Source of the DNA: Druceiella hillmani
Taxonomy: Eukaryota; Arthropoda; Insecta; Lepidoptera; Hepialidae
DNA: 64,000 bases
NCBI GenBank assembly: GCA_039881145.1
Contig: JAYKKI010000032.1
Coordinates: 10,841,501-10,905,500, forward strand
Direction of reading: 5' to 3'
The notes beneath the pieces were generated by a model that worked only from the letters and a program-made list of their open reading frames with translations, did no database searches and was not told where the DNA came from. The position numbers and the translations under genes were made by a program. This document shows positions 1 to 12,265 of the stretch, one piece after another. How positions within the stretch are numbered: position 1 is the first letter of the stretch; each line of letters starts with the position of its first letter.

Positions 1-1339
1 ACAAAAAAAACATTTAAATAAGTCATACCAAATTCATTATAAGGGTGCATCCAACTATTGATTCGGTGCTCATATATACTTCAATGAGCACCGCTGGCAA
101 CAATAAATTATTGTGATAAATCTTGTTAATTTAGCTTGAATTGTAGCCAAGCAGTATTAAGAATACTTCGATTCTCGAACCTTATACTGATAGCTTAGTT
201 ATAGCTTATATATAGCTTGACTAATAGCTTAGTTATAGCTTATATATAGCTTACTTGCATAGTTTAGGTAAATCTGGTTTAACATTTTCAATAAATCTAC
301 GATAAAATATTTTTTTGAATGGATAATTAAACATTTATTCTACTAATTACGTTTTTTATATCGATATTGTGCAGATCACTCAGTACTCGTACATAATAAC
401 ATTCTAGGGAAAATCATCTACTGTTCATCGAATATGAATAAACACAAATAAATAATCGAAAATTTCTTGAAATTATTAGATTGGTTTTACTTGTATGTGG
501 GTAAAAATATGAGTATTAGAATACATTTTCGTTTTTATTAAAGATAAAACTTTAATAAATGTCCTTCAAATGTATCATGGACAAAGACTACATATCTTGA
601 TGGAAAGAGATCACAAATGTTTATGTAAATGATTACTATTTAAATACATTAAGACCTGAGAAATACTTTTTACTTACCAACTGTCAAAAAGCTTTCTGCT
701 TCCATTGTCAAACTGAAACTTAATATTGAATTTTCCTAAATTTACTATTGTAATAATAGACTTGTATTTATTTTTCGAATGACACATTTGTCTAATTTTT
801 GATGTAGTGTACGATTACTCATATATCATCATTAATATCATCACTGATAACCTTTATAAAGCTATATATATAACCTTTATAAATACAATTTTATAACGTG
901 ATCAAATATCATAAACTAATTGATTACTATTGCTTTTTTTTAATGTTAAGCAATAATCGATTTAGGATGCCGATATCTATTCAGCATCGGCACCTAACTT
1001 TTATTTCAATGCAATTGTTTGAATAGAAATGATAAACTTACTCGTATTTCTAGTAAATTGTGGGTTAGAAGATGGAAATAAAATTTGAGCACATTACTGA
1101 AATTTTTCGACAGAAAATATTTTTTAGTGATAGTTAATTTTAAAAATGTATTCAACATTCAATGCGAACTTTATTAAAAGGACTTGATTCTATTTCTAAT
1201 TATACTGTAGCAGCGACAGGATCGGGTAGATCTACATATTTCGAATATAATTTCATGATCTCATAAATTTAAAATTTATGTAAATGATTCACAATTTAAT
1301 GTGTAATGTGGATATGTAATATAACAGTACCAGTAATTT
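1..1339. other. AT-rich DNA, no gene seen
   Basis: I see no coding frame, RNA gene or recognisable transposon in this stretch. It is AT-rich with scattered short repeats, including the 34-base tandem pair listed separately. A weak resemblance to other parts of the window is possible but could not be anchored by eye. Confidence 0.6.
191..253. repeat. 34-bp tandem pair
   Basis: The phrase tagcttagttatagctta followed by tatatagctt occurs twice with a period of 34 bases. It is a short local slippage-type duplication with no apparent function. Confidence 0.8.
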
Positions 1340-2610
1340 GTACGTTTAGTATTACGTAATTTTTTGCTTTCCATGTCACACTTTGGCACTTTCAAAACTT
1401 TGCATATCAAATAGCGTAACTTAAGGAGCACGATGTACAGCAATTTGCAACGTTTTGAAACACACCACCGAGATATAATTCCGCATTGTATTCGGTGCGA
1501 GAAAACACAAATGATGGCAAATAAAAACTGAATAATTAAATAGATTTATGTACATTTACATATAGCGTATTATTAGAGATGTATTATTCAAGAGTTGACG
1601 AGATTTAAAAGGTGCATCGACAATGAATCATCTCACATGCGTTGTTTTAATGTTAGGATATATTCCCTTCATTTTTGAAAAGTCAAAAGGTGAAGGAAAA
1701 AAAGATAAAATCTGTTCTGAAACTTTTCACTTTTCATTTGAAGTTACGCTACTGCAGCTGAATTTTTAATAAAGTTTAACAAATTAGGCGTTTATGTTAT
1801 TTCTTTGATCGTTTCGTAATAAAACATAACACATGACTATAATGCCTAATTGGTGGTATTAGTTTTATATGACTCTATTTTTTCGCTTCTATAAGACATA
1901 ATAAAAACAAATTTATCAAGTAAAAGTTATCATATTTAAATTTTATAATGGCACCATATTTACGAGTAAAAAATTTGAGATGTAAAGTATTTTATTACAA
2001 TGTGTAATATAAAACCGAGCTAAAAATTAATTTCGTTTCTCTGGTATAACCCTTTTCAACATATATACGCTCTCGTCTCGTCTAAAGCCATATACGATGT
2101 AGTTCGACGTCAAGACTAAATTTTTCAACCTTGGAGTTAAGTATTTATATTTTCAAAGTTGTGTTAACTTTCACATTTCATTTTCTTGTTCATGTTTTTC
2201 ACTTAGTAATACTATTAGTTTTAATATTCCGCTCCTCGAAAGAAAAAAAAATAGAATTGTCGCGAGATTGGTCCGTCGGTCCGTCCATTTTTCACAGAAA
2301 CTGTTTCACACAGGTACTTAAAATTAAACACAAAAACATTCACGTATATCTTTTAGGGATTGAATAAGAGTATCAGTTATGACAAAATCAAAATTACTGG
2401 AAATTTTCCTTAAGTTTACTCGATAATGACAGCAATTAATCTTAAATTCGTAGTTTGTGAAAATATTTTATTTTATTACATATACAAAGGAATATTTTTG
2501 CATGGTTAAAAATATATTTTTAAAGAGTTTAATAAAAATTTTATTTAACGTTCCGTAGTTATTTGTGCCTATATCATATATAGAACCCTCAAAATGTGAT
2601 CTCTAGGTCT
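1340..2610 (+). repeat. Direct duplication DR1, copy 1
   Basis: This segment matches 3,510-4,890 in the same order and orientation, about 2.2 kb apart. Anchors are the 'gcgtaactt...gacagcaattt' stretch near 1,410-1,450 (3,585-3,625), the 'gttacgctactgcagct' stretch near 1,744 (3,988), the 'taatataaaa' stretch near 2,005 (4,240), the 'ggtccgtcggtccgtcc' stretch near 2,270 (4,440), and 'agaaccctcaaaatg' at 2,582 (4,859). The copies are strongly diverged, so the duplication is old. The 78-codon open frame inside it (2,131-2,367) has no matching frame in the other copy and is not treated as a gene. The first 250 bases recur a third time near 11,408. Confidence 0.7.
2215..2610 (+). repeat. Dispersed repeat rep-D, copy a
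   Basis: Copy of a dispersed family also present near 4,397, 18,050 and 62,098, all on the plus strand. It begins with a degraded 'ttttagggttccgt'-like block, contains 'tccgtcggtccgtcc' near 2,270, then 'cacagaaactgttt', and ends near 'agaaccctcaaaatg' at 2,582. The layout (gggttccgta, a run of gtctgtctgtc-like triplets, 'ctcag/cagaaac', then an 'aaccctc...gcgag' end) resembles from memory a repeat common in Lepidoptera. That order assignment is recollection, not a search result. It has no coding capacity that I can see. Confidence 0.6.
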
Positions 2611-2734
2611 ATTTAATAGATTTTATTTTACTACTAATAATGTAAACAATAATAGATCACTTATAACCAGACCTCCGCATTTCAGTCTGAGTCGAATTGT
2701 ATACGAGGAAAAAATATTTCAACGCATTTTTGCT

Positions 2735-2960
2735 ATCATAATATATCTCCGAGGTTGATGGTCGTTAAATGAGGCATGGGCCATCGAAGACGATATGGGC
2801 GTTATGATCGCTGAATGCCTCATGCGTTCAATGGTGACAGCGTTGAGAGCGGAGGTTTTATTGCACATATCGGTTTAATGATAAGAGGCGTCGCGAAAAT
2901 CGAGTAGAGTATTCCTTCTATTTAATGAAATATTCTTAGGGCTTGTATAATATCCGCCTA
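2735..2960 (+). repeat. Dispersed repeat rep-C, copy 1
   Basis: One of five related segments in the same orientation (others near 12,600, 16,330, 50,770 and 60,670). Shared landmarks are 'aatgaggcatggg', a run of 'gacgatatgg...ttatgatcgctgaatg', 'ttttattgcacatatcggtttaatga', then 'gaggcg' and a tail of 'actcctt/attccttctatttaatga'. It is richer in GC than its surroundings. I do not recognise the family, and no frame is shared among the copies clearly enough to call it coding. Confidence 0.6.
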
Positions 2961-3509
2961 TGTATGAAGTTAGTGAGAAATATTGAGAACTAGCAAAGTT
3001 ACATCACGTCATTTTTCGTAATTTACATCTTTTCATATAATCTTTAAAATCCTGCTTAATATTATTTATTGTAGATGTGAAGTGAAGAGTTGGAGTAAAA
3101 ACATTGACAGATTATATCTCGTCTCATATCAATTTTCACTTTCCAGCGACTTGTAAGAAGAAAAAAGAGCATTTTATTTTCTCAAAAACTTAGATTTTGA
3201 TTGTATTCTTCTTTAAGTTTACAAGTGTTTAGAGGAGACGAAATTAAAATGCCTTTTATTTGTATATAATAGCTCTATGCTCACGAAATTTTGTAGTATC
3301 TAAAACACTGAAAAAATTTGCATATTGCCTTTATTTGGCAATTTCTTCTGTCTAATTTAGGTTTTTTTCATTTTTGTGATCACAGGGTTAGGAATATATC
3401 GCATAGAAATAATTAATAATTTCATTTTTTAAACGGTAAACGGTAAAACAATTTTCAAACGGTAAAACGGAAAAATTACCTGGAATTAACATGAAAATAA
3501 AAAAATTAT

Positions 3510-4890
3510 CATCTATGACTTTTACGTTACTTCAACACCATTTCGCTTTCCGTCTCAACCCTTTCTACTCTTAAGTCTTTACATATCAATAAAGGTAACC
3601 TATGAAATTCAAAAGACAGCAATTTGTAGCATTCATTTTGCAAAACAACGCCGAAATATTACGTCGTTGCATTCTGTGTGGGGAAATCGAAAAATGAGGA
3701 AAAAGAAATGCCTAGTAGACGGACTTGTGTATGCTTATGTGTCGTATTTATGAGAATGTATTGTTAAAAAAAATATGTATGAGTTGTAAAAGTATGTATT
3801 GTTTGGGTTAATAGTCGAATTAAATATTTTCAAGTGAAAAGCAATTAATCATATCAAAAATGGTTTAAAATAGGTTATTTTACTGTTATGGAATTTTTCC
3901 TTCAGTTAATGTGAATTTTAAAAAAATTATGAAAATTCAAAAGGCGAAGTTAAAAAGTAAATAGTGTTCAAGAACTTTTCACTTGGAGATACGGCGCAGC
4001 AGCTCTTTTTAATGAAGTATAACATGCTACGAGTTGATTACATTTCTTTCTTAGAAACTATTATTTTTGTAGTGAAACATGGGGCGATAATATTGATTAG
4101 AAGATGGTAATTTCTTACGACCCAGTTTTTCTTCCAATGTATAATATAAATAAATTTACAAAACTAAACTAAGTATTTTAATGTTACTAAACTCAAGAGT
4201 TAAAAAATTGAGGTATTAAACTAAAGTTTATTACAATTTATAATATACAGTTAATGCCATAAAACACCTTCTATTTCTCCAAGATAACCTTTTTTTAAGT
4301 TATAAACGCTGTCGCCCCATTCAATGCAAAAAAATAAAATTATGTGAACTCTCATATTTTATTCTTTTATCCGTATTTTTTGAGTTGTTATTAACGTGAT
4401 TTTAAGGATTCCGCGCCTGGGTTTAAAAGATATTTTATTGATCCGTCTGTCCCAATTGTTTTTCTTAGAAACCGTTTAACATAGAAACTAAAAAATAAAC
4501 TCAAGCATATTTAAATATACCTTAGAGAGAGAAAATTAATTGTAAGAACATGTTATAAAGGTTTCAAAGCTTTTTTTGTTATTTTATATGTAATATTCTA
4601 TAGAGATAGTGTTGAAAATATCCACGTAAATATGGCTTCTCGAAATAACTGAAACTACTGTAGTTAAAATTAAAACCAAAATTAAATTAACAGAAGTTTA
4701 TCAGATCACTACCTCAATGATTCTGAAATATATAATTTTGGAGAATATTTTTATATGTATGTAATAAAAAATAATATTTAGTATAGTAAAAATTATATTA
4801 ATTTCTTTAAACATTGTGATAAAATTTTTTTGTAATCTTACAAGTTTAAAGTATCTTTAGAACCCTCAAAATGCGAGTTCTACAAGTTAA
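3510..4890 (+). repeat. Direct duplication DR1, copy 2
   Basis: Second copy of the 1,340-2,610 segment, sharing the anchors listed there in the same order. The end, 'agaaccctcaaaatgcgag' at 4,859, is better preserved here. It contains rep-D copy b (about 4,397-4,890). No gene is apparent. Confidence 0.7.
4397..4890 (+). repeat. Dispersed repeat rep-D, copy b
   Basis: A diverged rep-D copy inside DR1 copy 2. It shows 'ttaaggattccgcgcc' at the start, 'atccgtctgtccc' near 4,440, 'cttagaaaccgttt' near 4,465, and the 3' end 'gaaccctcaaaatgcgag'. As part of DR1 it was duplicated together with its flanks. Confidence 0.6.
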
Positions 4891-6299
4891 CAAGTTTTAA
4901 TTTCTTCTATGTAACATAATGCGTAATATTTAATTAAATTTCGAATAAGCGTACTTACGCTTATGATGTAGCTAAGAAATTTGCAATTGCCTAGGTTTTA
5001 TAATGATAATAAGCTGCAAGTCAAATCTTTGCATCGCAATATAGTCGAAACTACTGATTTGACTGAACGTATCCAGTAAGAAACAATATTTGTCCTCCAT
5101 TCCTTTGATTTCTAACAATCCTCTTTTTAAATTAAAAGACTACAGTTTCCACTAAAAGTGTATTTTGCCATGACGATTAACAAGTCGTAGGGGTAACTAT
5201 TCATATTTTCAGTAGTTAATTGGGGCGTAGGCATGTTCACTTCAAAATCTGTTTATTTTAGTAACATCCTCTAAAGTAGTAAAGAACATTGTTTACAAAA
5301 AATATAACGAAAAGCCTTCGTGCTATGTGAACGAAGTTGCAGGCAAAAGCCAACTTGAAACAAAATATTCGCATTTCCTTTCTTATAAATGATTCTTATT
5401 AAGACGTGGATTTACATTAAATTATGACGAATAATATAAATAGGAGCGATCAAAGCCTTGTAAATTATAAAAAAAAATTATTTGTGGACGTGATGGTTTA
5501 ATTCGTAATGTATGTTTACTTTAAATCTTATACTGCCACAGTTGAATCATAAACCCGTGTCTTTTGCCACACTGGAGAATTCCGTAATATTCCTTGCTTA
5601 TATAACTGCCCTCAATTTAGACTTAAAAGTATATTTTTCAAATATCAAAACAACATTACCTAAGTTATCTACTTAGGTAATATTATTTTGATATTCGAAA
5701 AGTATAAAACTACTAAGTTATCTTTACTAACTACTTAAGTTTATTTTTCACGACTTAATTTCAAAGATTATAAATTATAATAATTTTTTTATATTCGAGG
5801 TCATAAAAATAAAAAATCTAAAGCGAAACTCACAAGCAGTCTGTAAATTATTGAGTGTTTTTCAAAATAATCTCAGAGGCATTCTATGCATCGTTTTATT
5901 CCATGAAAATACTAAAAAAAGCAGCCGGCATACTTCTTATTTGAGTTCCGAGAATCGTATACTCAGCAGCTTATCTTCTATTATCCGGAGTGAAAAGAAA
6001 TAACATGGTATGAAATTGGGGCTGTATTTTTTCGAATACTTAAAACATTGAGGGGTTTTAGAATATCAAAAACGGAAGGTTTTAGAAAATCAAAAATGGA
6101 TGACCAATAATTTCTGTACGATGCACTCAAATACTCGATCGCTCATTTAGGCGACTTTGCAAAAGTGTAAATGTAATGAAAGATAAGGTTTTTTTTCTCA
6201 AAACAACAAGCAAATATTTGTTGTTGCACGAATCTGCCAATAACATCCTTTTATTTTCCAGAATGATAGTTGGATAATAATCCGACTGCCCAAAGAATG
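4891..6299. other. AT-rich DNA, no gene seen
   Basis: No coding frame or known element was recognised. The only clear structure is the inverted repeat at 5,641-5,695, listed separately. Confidence 0.6.
5641..5695. repeat. Inverted repeat (hairpin)
   Basis: The arm aatatcaaaa...attacctaag (5,641-5,664) is mirrored by cttaggtaat...ttttgatatt (5,672-5,695), leaving a short centre. The outer 10 bases and the inner 10 or so bases pair perfectly, with a few mismatches between them. It could be the core of a tiny MITE or simply a local palindrome. No coding content. Confidence 0.75.
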
Positions 6300-6620
6300 A
6301 GCCGATCCTTTATAAATAATTATTCAGAAGAAAATATCGACTGCGCAGACTTACTCAATGACTACGCCTGAACTCGTTAGATAAGTTGTAAACAGTAGCG
6401 CAGGATGGGTCATTACCATAAAATACCAATCAAGGTCAGTCATAATTTTATTGTCGATTTTTCGAATTTTTATTATTAGCGAATTTTTTATTATTTTCAT
6501 TGTGGTCTCAACCACAACGAAAATGATAAAAATTCACCGAATAAAAATGTTCTTATTAAAAATTCATCTTGACATAATCTATGTCAAGAAGATAATAATT
6601 AATTATAACAATCACTTTTA
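6300..6620 (+). repeat. Diverged copy of the 56.7-kb segment
   Basis: Matches 56,690-56,960 in the same orientation. Shared blocks are 'actcgttagataagttgtaaa' against 'actcgatagataaattataaa', and 'ataaaataccaatcaaggtc' against 'ataaaataccaattgaagtc', followed by 'ttattgt(c/t)gatt' and an ACCACA block. An imperfect inverted repeat lies at 6,481-6,535: 'ttattattttcattgtggt', then 'ctca', then 'accacaacgaaaatgataa'. The origin of the family is unknown. Confidence 0.6.
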
Positions 6621-9600
6621 AACTACATGCAATTTGCAAAAACACTATTGACAAATTCAAGCAAAGAAATAAAATAGCTAATTTTATTATAAAAGGATTC
6701 AATTTTCGAAATTTTATTTCAATTTTATGTTATCATTAATGACTAGTTCGAAAAATTTCCATATCAAATAATTTTTTACAATGTAGTTTTTATTACATTT
6801 TTTAATAAATCCTTTTATTTTTAGATTACAACTTCAAGTTTACATCCAATCGCTTAGATTTGTTTTTCCCAACGCTTTGCTATTTCCATTACGCTGGTTT
6901 ATTCAAAAAATCAAAAAGAAAATGTTTCATAAATTAGAAAAGTAAGATAAATTTCGTAAAGATAAGCTTTCTTGGTCCATAATATTAATATGACAGCGCC
7001 AATATATCAGTCAGTACGTAATATTCCTGTAGCAACAAATACAAACAACAATTGAATGTCAACAAACAATTGAATGTCTCTGGAAGATGGATCTCTCTAT
7101 TTTTGGTTGAAGTGTCTATGATTCTTGATATACGAGTAAAATATTCAGCCCACAAATTATTATATCCACTATTTTGGAAAAATAAAAAAGAGAAAAGTAT
7201 AGTAACTACATTTTGGGTAACATGCTGGACAGAAAAATTATTAATTTTTTGTTATGACGTTTCTATATTAAATGAGATTAAAGCAGAATGTAATTCTGTC
7301 ATAATATTTAATAATATGAAATAAATTTACATTAATTAAAATTATTTCCTAACAAAAAGCAAACATAAAACGACAAGTAGTTCTTGAGATGAATTTATAC
7401 AAGTGGTTTTGACTTTATCCGACCTTGATTTCCAATCTCTTTCATAAGAAGACTTGATGGAGATATTTTTATGAGAGAGTGGTATTTTGTGAGACATTAC
7501 AAAATGATGAGCTATGAGATGAGCAACACTCACATGAACCAGAAAGAGGGAATCAAAATTGTATTCAGACTATACAACATTTTTTGATATTTGATAAGTG
7601 AAATTTAACATAAAATGGTCGGACTTAATTGTTTTACAATTTTAAAGTTATAAGCACAAAATGAAAGTAGATTTCAATTCTTACGGACTGATTTGCCGTA
7701 TGTTTTGAGTTTTTACAACGTAGAAATATAAGTGTATAATAACTAATAACATACACTCGCCTACTTTAAATACTGAAAAACAATCATTTAAAACGGATAA
7801 TTCGTATCCACAAACTTTATTTTTCAGAATTTTCAGTTTATAAAAATAAATTAATTGTTTTTAATGATAGTTTCCAAAATCTACGTAGATTAAAGCGTTT
7901 AAATCGTCTATATTATTTGACTGAAAAAGGTAAGAAACGTTTATATAAGTCAAGACAACTACCCCACATTCTTACTTGTTTATAGTAAAAGCCTGAGAAA
8001 AAAGTTCCAATATGTCAAGTATTTCACAAAGAGCTTTCAGCGTCGAGTATCGAATTGAAATTTACTAGCGCAATAAGTTCACATTTTCTAGACGTAACTG
8101 TCTCATTTTTGATATAGCATTTGTTATTTTTTCTGAAGTACATTTATTGCTATGTATTGCTAAATCAATCCGCTTAAAGTCGATTTTTTCCTTTATTAAC
8201 ACTTCTGTAGTATTTTTAGTATTTCCTTTTTGATGAAAGTGTTTCGCTTATCCCATTTTTGTTCAGTTTGTTTTAGGATGTAAAAATAAGCCAGTAATGT
8301 ATAACCTGCCAAGTAAATTGCGGTCTTATTAAACCTAAAAGTGTCAATTGTAAGAAGTTGTGTAAAACTGGATACAAAAATTTCAATGGAACATCTAAAA
8401 GGCCAATTCGAAAAATAAGGCGTATTGTATCGTAAGTAGATGTTAAAATCATTCGTAATGTAATTCGTTGCCATTGTTTATTTCTTGCAATAAATAATAT
8501 AACCTTACTTTGCCCGTGTATTTCCTTAATCTGAATTTAAACGCTTTGGAAACACTTGTTCTCTATTCCTATATTTATTATTAATTTATTTTCCAAAGAA
8601 CTAAGTAGATGTGTGTATTTTAAATGTTTCTTAATGCCTATGTTTTTTAGTTATTTGGTATCAATATAAACGTTTAGTCATTGAAAGTCTATTTATCTAT
8701 TATTAAGTTTAAGGTTACAATTTTTATATAATTGAATTATATTTAATAATTGAATACCTAGTTTTACATACTGATACTACGTATAAACATCTGTGATGGG
8801 GTAATCACATATATACGATTGACAGAGATTTTCATAAAAATTGGATCAAATTTAATATATCCAGAAACAGAAAAATATAAAGCTATATTTTTAATTTTCA
8901 GTTAAAAATGTATAATTTTAATAGGACTAAATTTTTTTTAACCACATCAAATTTATAAAGGATAAACGAAAAAATGCCGAGAATTAAATGATATGTAAAC
9001 GTACTATAAATATAGTTTTCATTTCTTATGGTTTTCTAGTGAAAACTTCTTGTGGTTTTCTATGTATTGTCTTTTTTACACTCTAAGAACAATTAGTGTA
9101 AAATAAAATAATGTCCCTTATAACTTTATATTTTGGCTTGTTTTACACTCCAAGAATATAGATGCAAAATAGCATACTGTCCCTAATAACCTACATCAAA
9201 TATTCAAAAGTAATAATTTTAAGCCGAAAATTCGCGCTCTCAAACTCTATTCCAAGTAAAAATATACTTTAATTCCCATCCCAATGAATTAAATTTTGCT
9301 TATGATCAATGACTTTATGAATGTAGTACTTATAAATACCAATAATACTCGAGTCGGTAAATATTTGAGAGCGAAATAATTGACTACGCCATTAATTACA
9401 CTTAACAGTCCTTATCACTACATTCCCGTCCTAATTTCAACATTAATCAGTATATGGTTTTAACTTATCCATAATCCGAATGCTTTACAGTATTACATAA
9501 TCCGAATGCTTTACAGTTCGCTTAGAACAGTAAGGCATGCCAATTAATACAACAACAAGAAAATATTTTATGTAAATAGTCGCATTGGTTTCTTCTTTTG

Positions 9601-9848
9601 TTATTTTAAGTCTGTAAGTACGTGTTTTATATCTATGTTGTTTGTACGATGGGATATGTACAAAAAAATAATTTCCTAAAGTAAAAAAAATTATTTCTTG
9701 TAGTCCGACAGTAAAATCCTGTGAAAAAAGTTTATTACAGATATATTAATAATTTTTCATTAAAAAGTAAATGGCAAGTGAGATAAAATTCTTTGCCATT
9801 AACTATAAAAATGCTTTTAACATCGGGTATCGAACTAAAATTTATTAC
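6621..9848. other. AT-rich DNA, no gene seen
   Basis: Several frames of 60-92 codons occur (for example 7,052-7,324 plus and 8,196-8,474 minus), but none has motifs, composition or neighbours that suggest a real protein. Small local duplications are present: two copies of a 'ttttacactc(t/c)aagaa...ctgtccct' block around 9,070-9,190, and two adjacent copies of 'ataatccgaatgctttacag' at 9,470-9,518. Nothing else was recognised. Confidence 0.55.
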
Positions 9849-9860
9849 CTCAAAATATTT

Positions 9861-10049
9861 CACAATTAAATGAAACTACGTGATATTAGCAAAGATCTTT
9901 GCTAATATCCCATCTGAATATGTTATAATACAACGAAACCTAGGTCGTGGTAAAGAAATTAAAGAAAGTAGAAATAATACTACATCACGTAGTTTCATTT
10001 AATTGTGAATAATGAATTTCTACAAAATTAAGGCCAAATATATTCAATA
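9861..10049 (+). mobile_element. Short palindromic Penelope-type copy (PAL-1)
   Basis: A 189-bp member of the family whose largest member is at 57,445-59,148. It starts with cacaattaaatgaaactacg. The left arm is cut to about 38 bases and joins at the small palindrome gcaaagatctttgc (about 9,889-9,902) to a full right arm ending in 'gccaaatatattcaat'. A direct repeat ctcaaaatattt flanks it at 9,849-9,860 and 10,050-10,061, fitting a 12-bp target-site duplication. It encodes nothing and must depend on proteins made elsewhere. The right arm carries a hammerhead-like motif. Confidence 0.8.
9911..9950 (+). ncRNA. Degenerate hammerhead-like motif (PAL-1)
   Basis: Same layout as the motif at 59,011-59,050: ctgaata where the core would be ctgaaga, a stem tgttataatacaac with one mismatch, then cgaaac, ctag, gtc and gtgg. 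The change in the first core block suggests it is inactive if it ever folded as a ribozyme. Confidence 0.4.
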
Positions 10050-10061
10050 CTCAAAATATTT

Positions 10062-11407
10062 GTTTTATTTGGCATGCCTGTTACGTTTTCAACATAGCAT
10101 TTTCCATTTTTTTCGAAACCCGATTAGTGACTCATAAATGCCATTTCAACATTATATGTCAAGATTGTGGGTGAAACTTTCGTGTTTAACTCTTGAACTA
10201 AAACTGTATTTGCAGTGTTTTCTATTGCCTAAAGTGTTCCTTATATTTAATTTTGGGTGAGTTGCTTAAGCGATCCACGTTTCGAAAAATATTTATTTTA
10301 TTTTAATGATGCCTGGAAAACAATCCTCATTCTTACAACCAGAATTATCACTACTGAGCTCTTTTGTGAAATTGAATACATGTATTTTCTGTGCTTTAAC
10401 TGTAATATGACTTTTACTGCACACATTTTATAATTAATGCAGGAAATGGTATAACCGGAAGTTAATATAATTCCTGATGTACATAATTCGTTGCTTTTAT
10501 TTCCTATATTTCATTTCAATGTATAGTATTTATTTCCTTTCCCTTTGTAAATCCTTTATAATAATTTAGATATCTTGATTAATGGATTTGTATACTTATA
10601 TTCAAGTCTTATTAAGAAAATTCTTAATGAAAATTTTAAAATATAATTTTATTTGTGTGCCAAGAAAATTTATTTCGATTGAAAATAAATTGTGAAAAAT
10701 ATTGTTTTTTTTTTAAATTTATTTTTTTTGTTCTGCCTCTATATTTCATTTTTCATATAAAGAATTTACATTAAATTATTTCCATTTTATCGATGATCTT
10801 ACTCACATGCACATGCTATTTTTTTCTATTTCTGAGAATATAAAACGATCAGTCATTGGAAGTTTTATTTCTATCAAATCTTATTTAGCATCAGGTTGTA
10901 ATTTTAATAATAATTGTAATTTATAACATTAGTATTATAATAATTGTAATATCTAGAAACCATAGATTAATTTATTGGAAACAAATATATGGAATACCAA
11001 ATTTAACAGGTACTAATAAAAAAATCGCATCTTTTCAGGCTTATCAATTTACATTAGTTTATATTATATACACCTAGCCATTCCCATGTTAAATAAACTT
11101 ATTTTGTAGTAATTTTATGAAATATAAAAATCTAATAATATTCCCAGTACGCGTTATTAAAAGATTTTTAGAATTTCATCAGCATTTTTTAAATAAAACA
11201 GTCATTAAAATATTTGCGGAAATTCAACATTCTCTTTAATACCTTAATTGCAAATAAGTATTATCTTTATGAAGTATTCAACACCAAATATGTATATTAC
11301 AGATACATAGATGTAGCAGAGGGTAGAAAGCACCAACATCGAATATTTTCTTTTTACCCCAATGCATTAAGTCAACACTGTTCGCATGGCGCCACATTTA
11401 AGTTTAG
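10062..11407. other. AT-rich DNA, no gene seen
   Basis: No coding frame, RNA or known element was recognised. Frames here are short and AT-driven. Confidence 0.6.
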
Positions 11408-11660
11408 ATCAACATAATTTTTCGCTTTCCTTCGCGAGGTTTTCCACCCCCAAGACTTTGAATACCAAAAAGCGTAACTTGAAAAGCCCGTTAGACAGCA
11501 ATTTTCAACGTTGACTTTGCAAACAACGATGAAATAAATCTTTGCTATTTATTTAGGGTGGGAAAATACAAATGAGGATAAATAAATGTCAAATAAATAG
11601 ACGTATATACGTTAAAGTGACGTGTTTTCTGTGAATGTTTTATACAAAATAATTTAATGA
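11408..11660 (+). repeat. Third partial copy of DR1
   Basis: Resembles the first part of DR1 (1,340-1,640 and 3,540-3,800). It shares 'ataccaaaaagcgtaactt', 'gacagcaattttcaacg', 'caaacaacgatgaaat', and a 'gggaaaatacaaatgagg' block followed by 'aaataaatagacgtatatac'. The rest of DR1 does not follow; a (TA)n tract starts 50 bases later. Confidence 0.6.
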
Positions 11661-11703
11661 AATGCAAACGAAAGAGTCGCTTGCTTTTTTATATTTTTGT
11701 AAA

Positions 11704-11707
<4 letters not shown>

Positions 11708-11751
<44 letters not shown>

Positions 11752-11761
11752 ATATATATAC

Positions 11762-11817
<56 letters not shown>

Positions 11818-11840
11818 ATTTATATATATATATATATATG
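11708..11840. repeat. (TA)n microsatellite
   Basis: About 130 bases of TA dinucleotide with interspersed TGTATA/TACATA variants. Apparent frames reading as Tyr-Ile repeats come only from this tract and are not genes. Confidence 0.95.
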
Positions 11841-12193
11841 TGTTCTGCATAAAGTTGCAAAACTGATTTTTTGTTTATTAATAAAGTTTTTTATGATAAT
11901 TAATAAAATATTTTTAAAGCCACACATACTTCAAATAGGAACTAAGAAGAAAATTCAAAAAATTATTTTCTTTTTCACGGCAAATAAATAAAAACCTAAT
12001 GATTTTCAGTGAACCTCTATCATAAACTTTAGCCGTAAGTGACCAATAAACGATTCGAAATGAGTATTGAATAAATGAGATTGAAGTTGAACTAAAATAT
12101 TTATCACGTTAAACGTATATTGACGTAGTAAGACCTAATGTCAATATATTTTAAGTTGTCTTTTTCCCATTTTTATTTTTGTCTTATTATTAC

Positions 12194-12196
<3 letters not shown>
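11841..12196. other. AT-rich DNA, no gene seen
   Basis: This spacer between two microsatellites has nothing recognisable in it. Confidence 0.6.

Positions 12197-12260
<64 letters not shown>
12197..12260. repeat. (TA)n microsatellite
   Basis: Nearly pure TA dinucleotide run of about 64 bases. Confidence 0.95.

Positions 12261-12265
<5 letters not shown>

Noticed and set aside
7052..7324. 90-codon frame with no known match
   Set aside because: In DNA this AT-rich, frames of this length are not rare. There are no motifs, no splice or promoter context and no conserved copy.
11657..11991. Long open frames reading Tyr-Ile repeats (also at 13.2, 19.7, 23.3, 25.7, 28.1, 33.0 and 45.9 kb)
   Set aside because: They are translations of (TA)n microsatellites, appear on both strands and in several frames, and have no other protein features.
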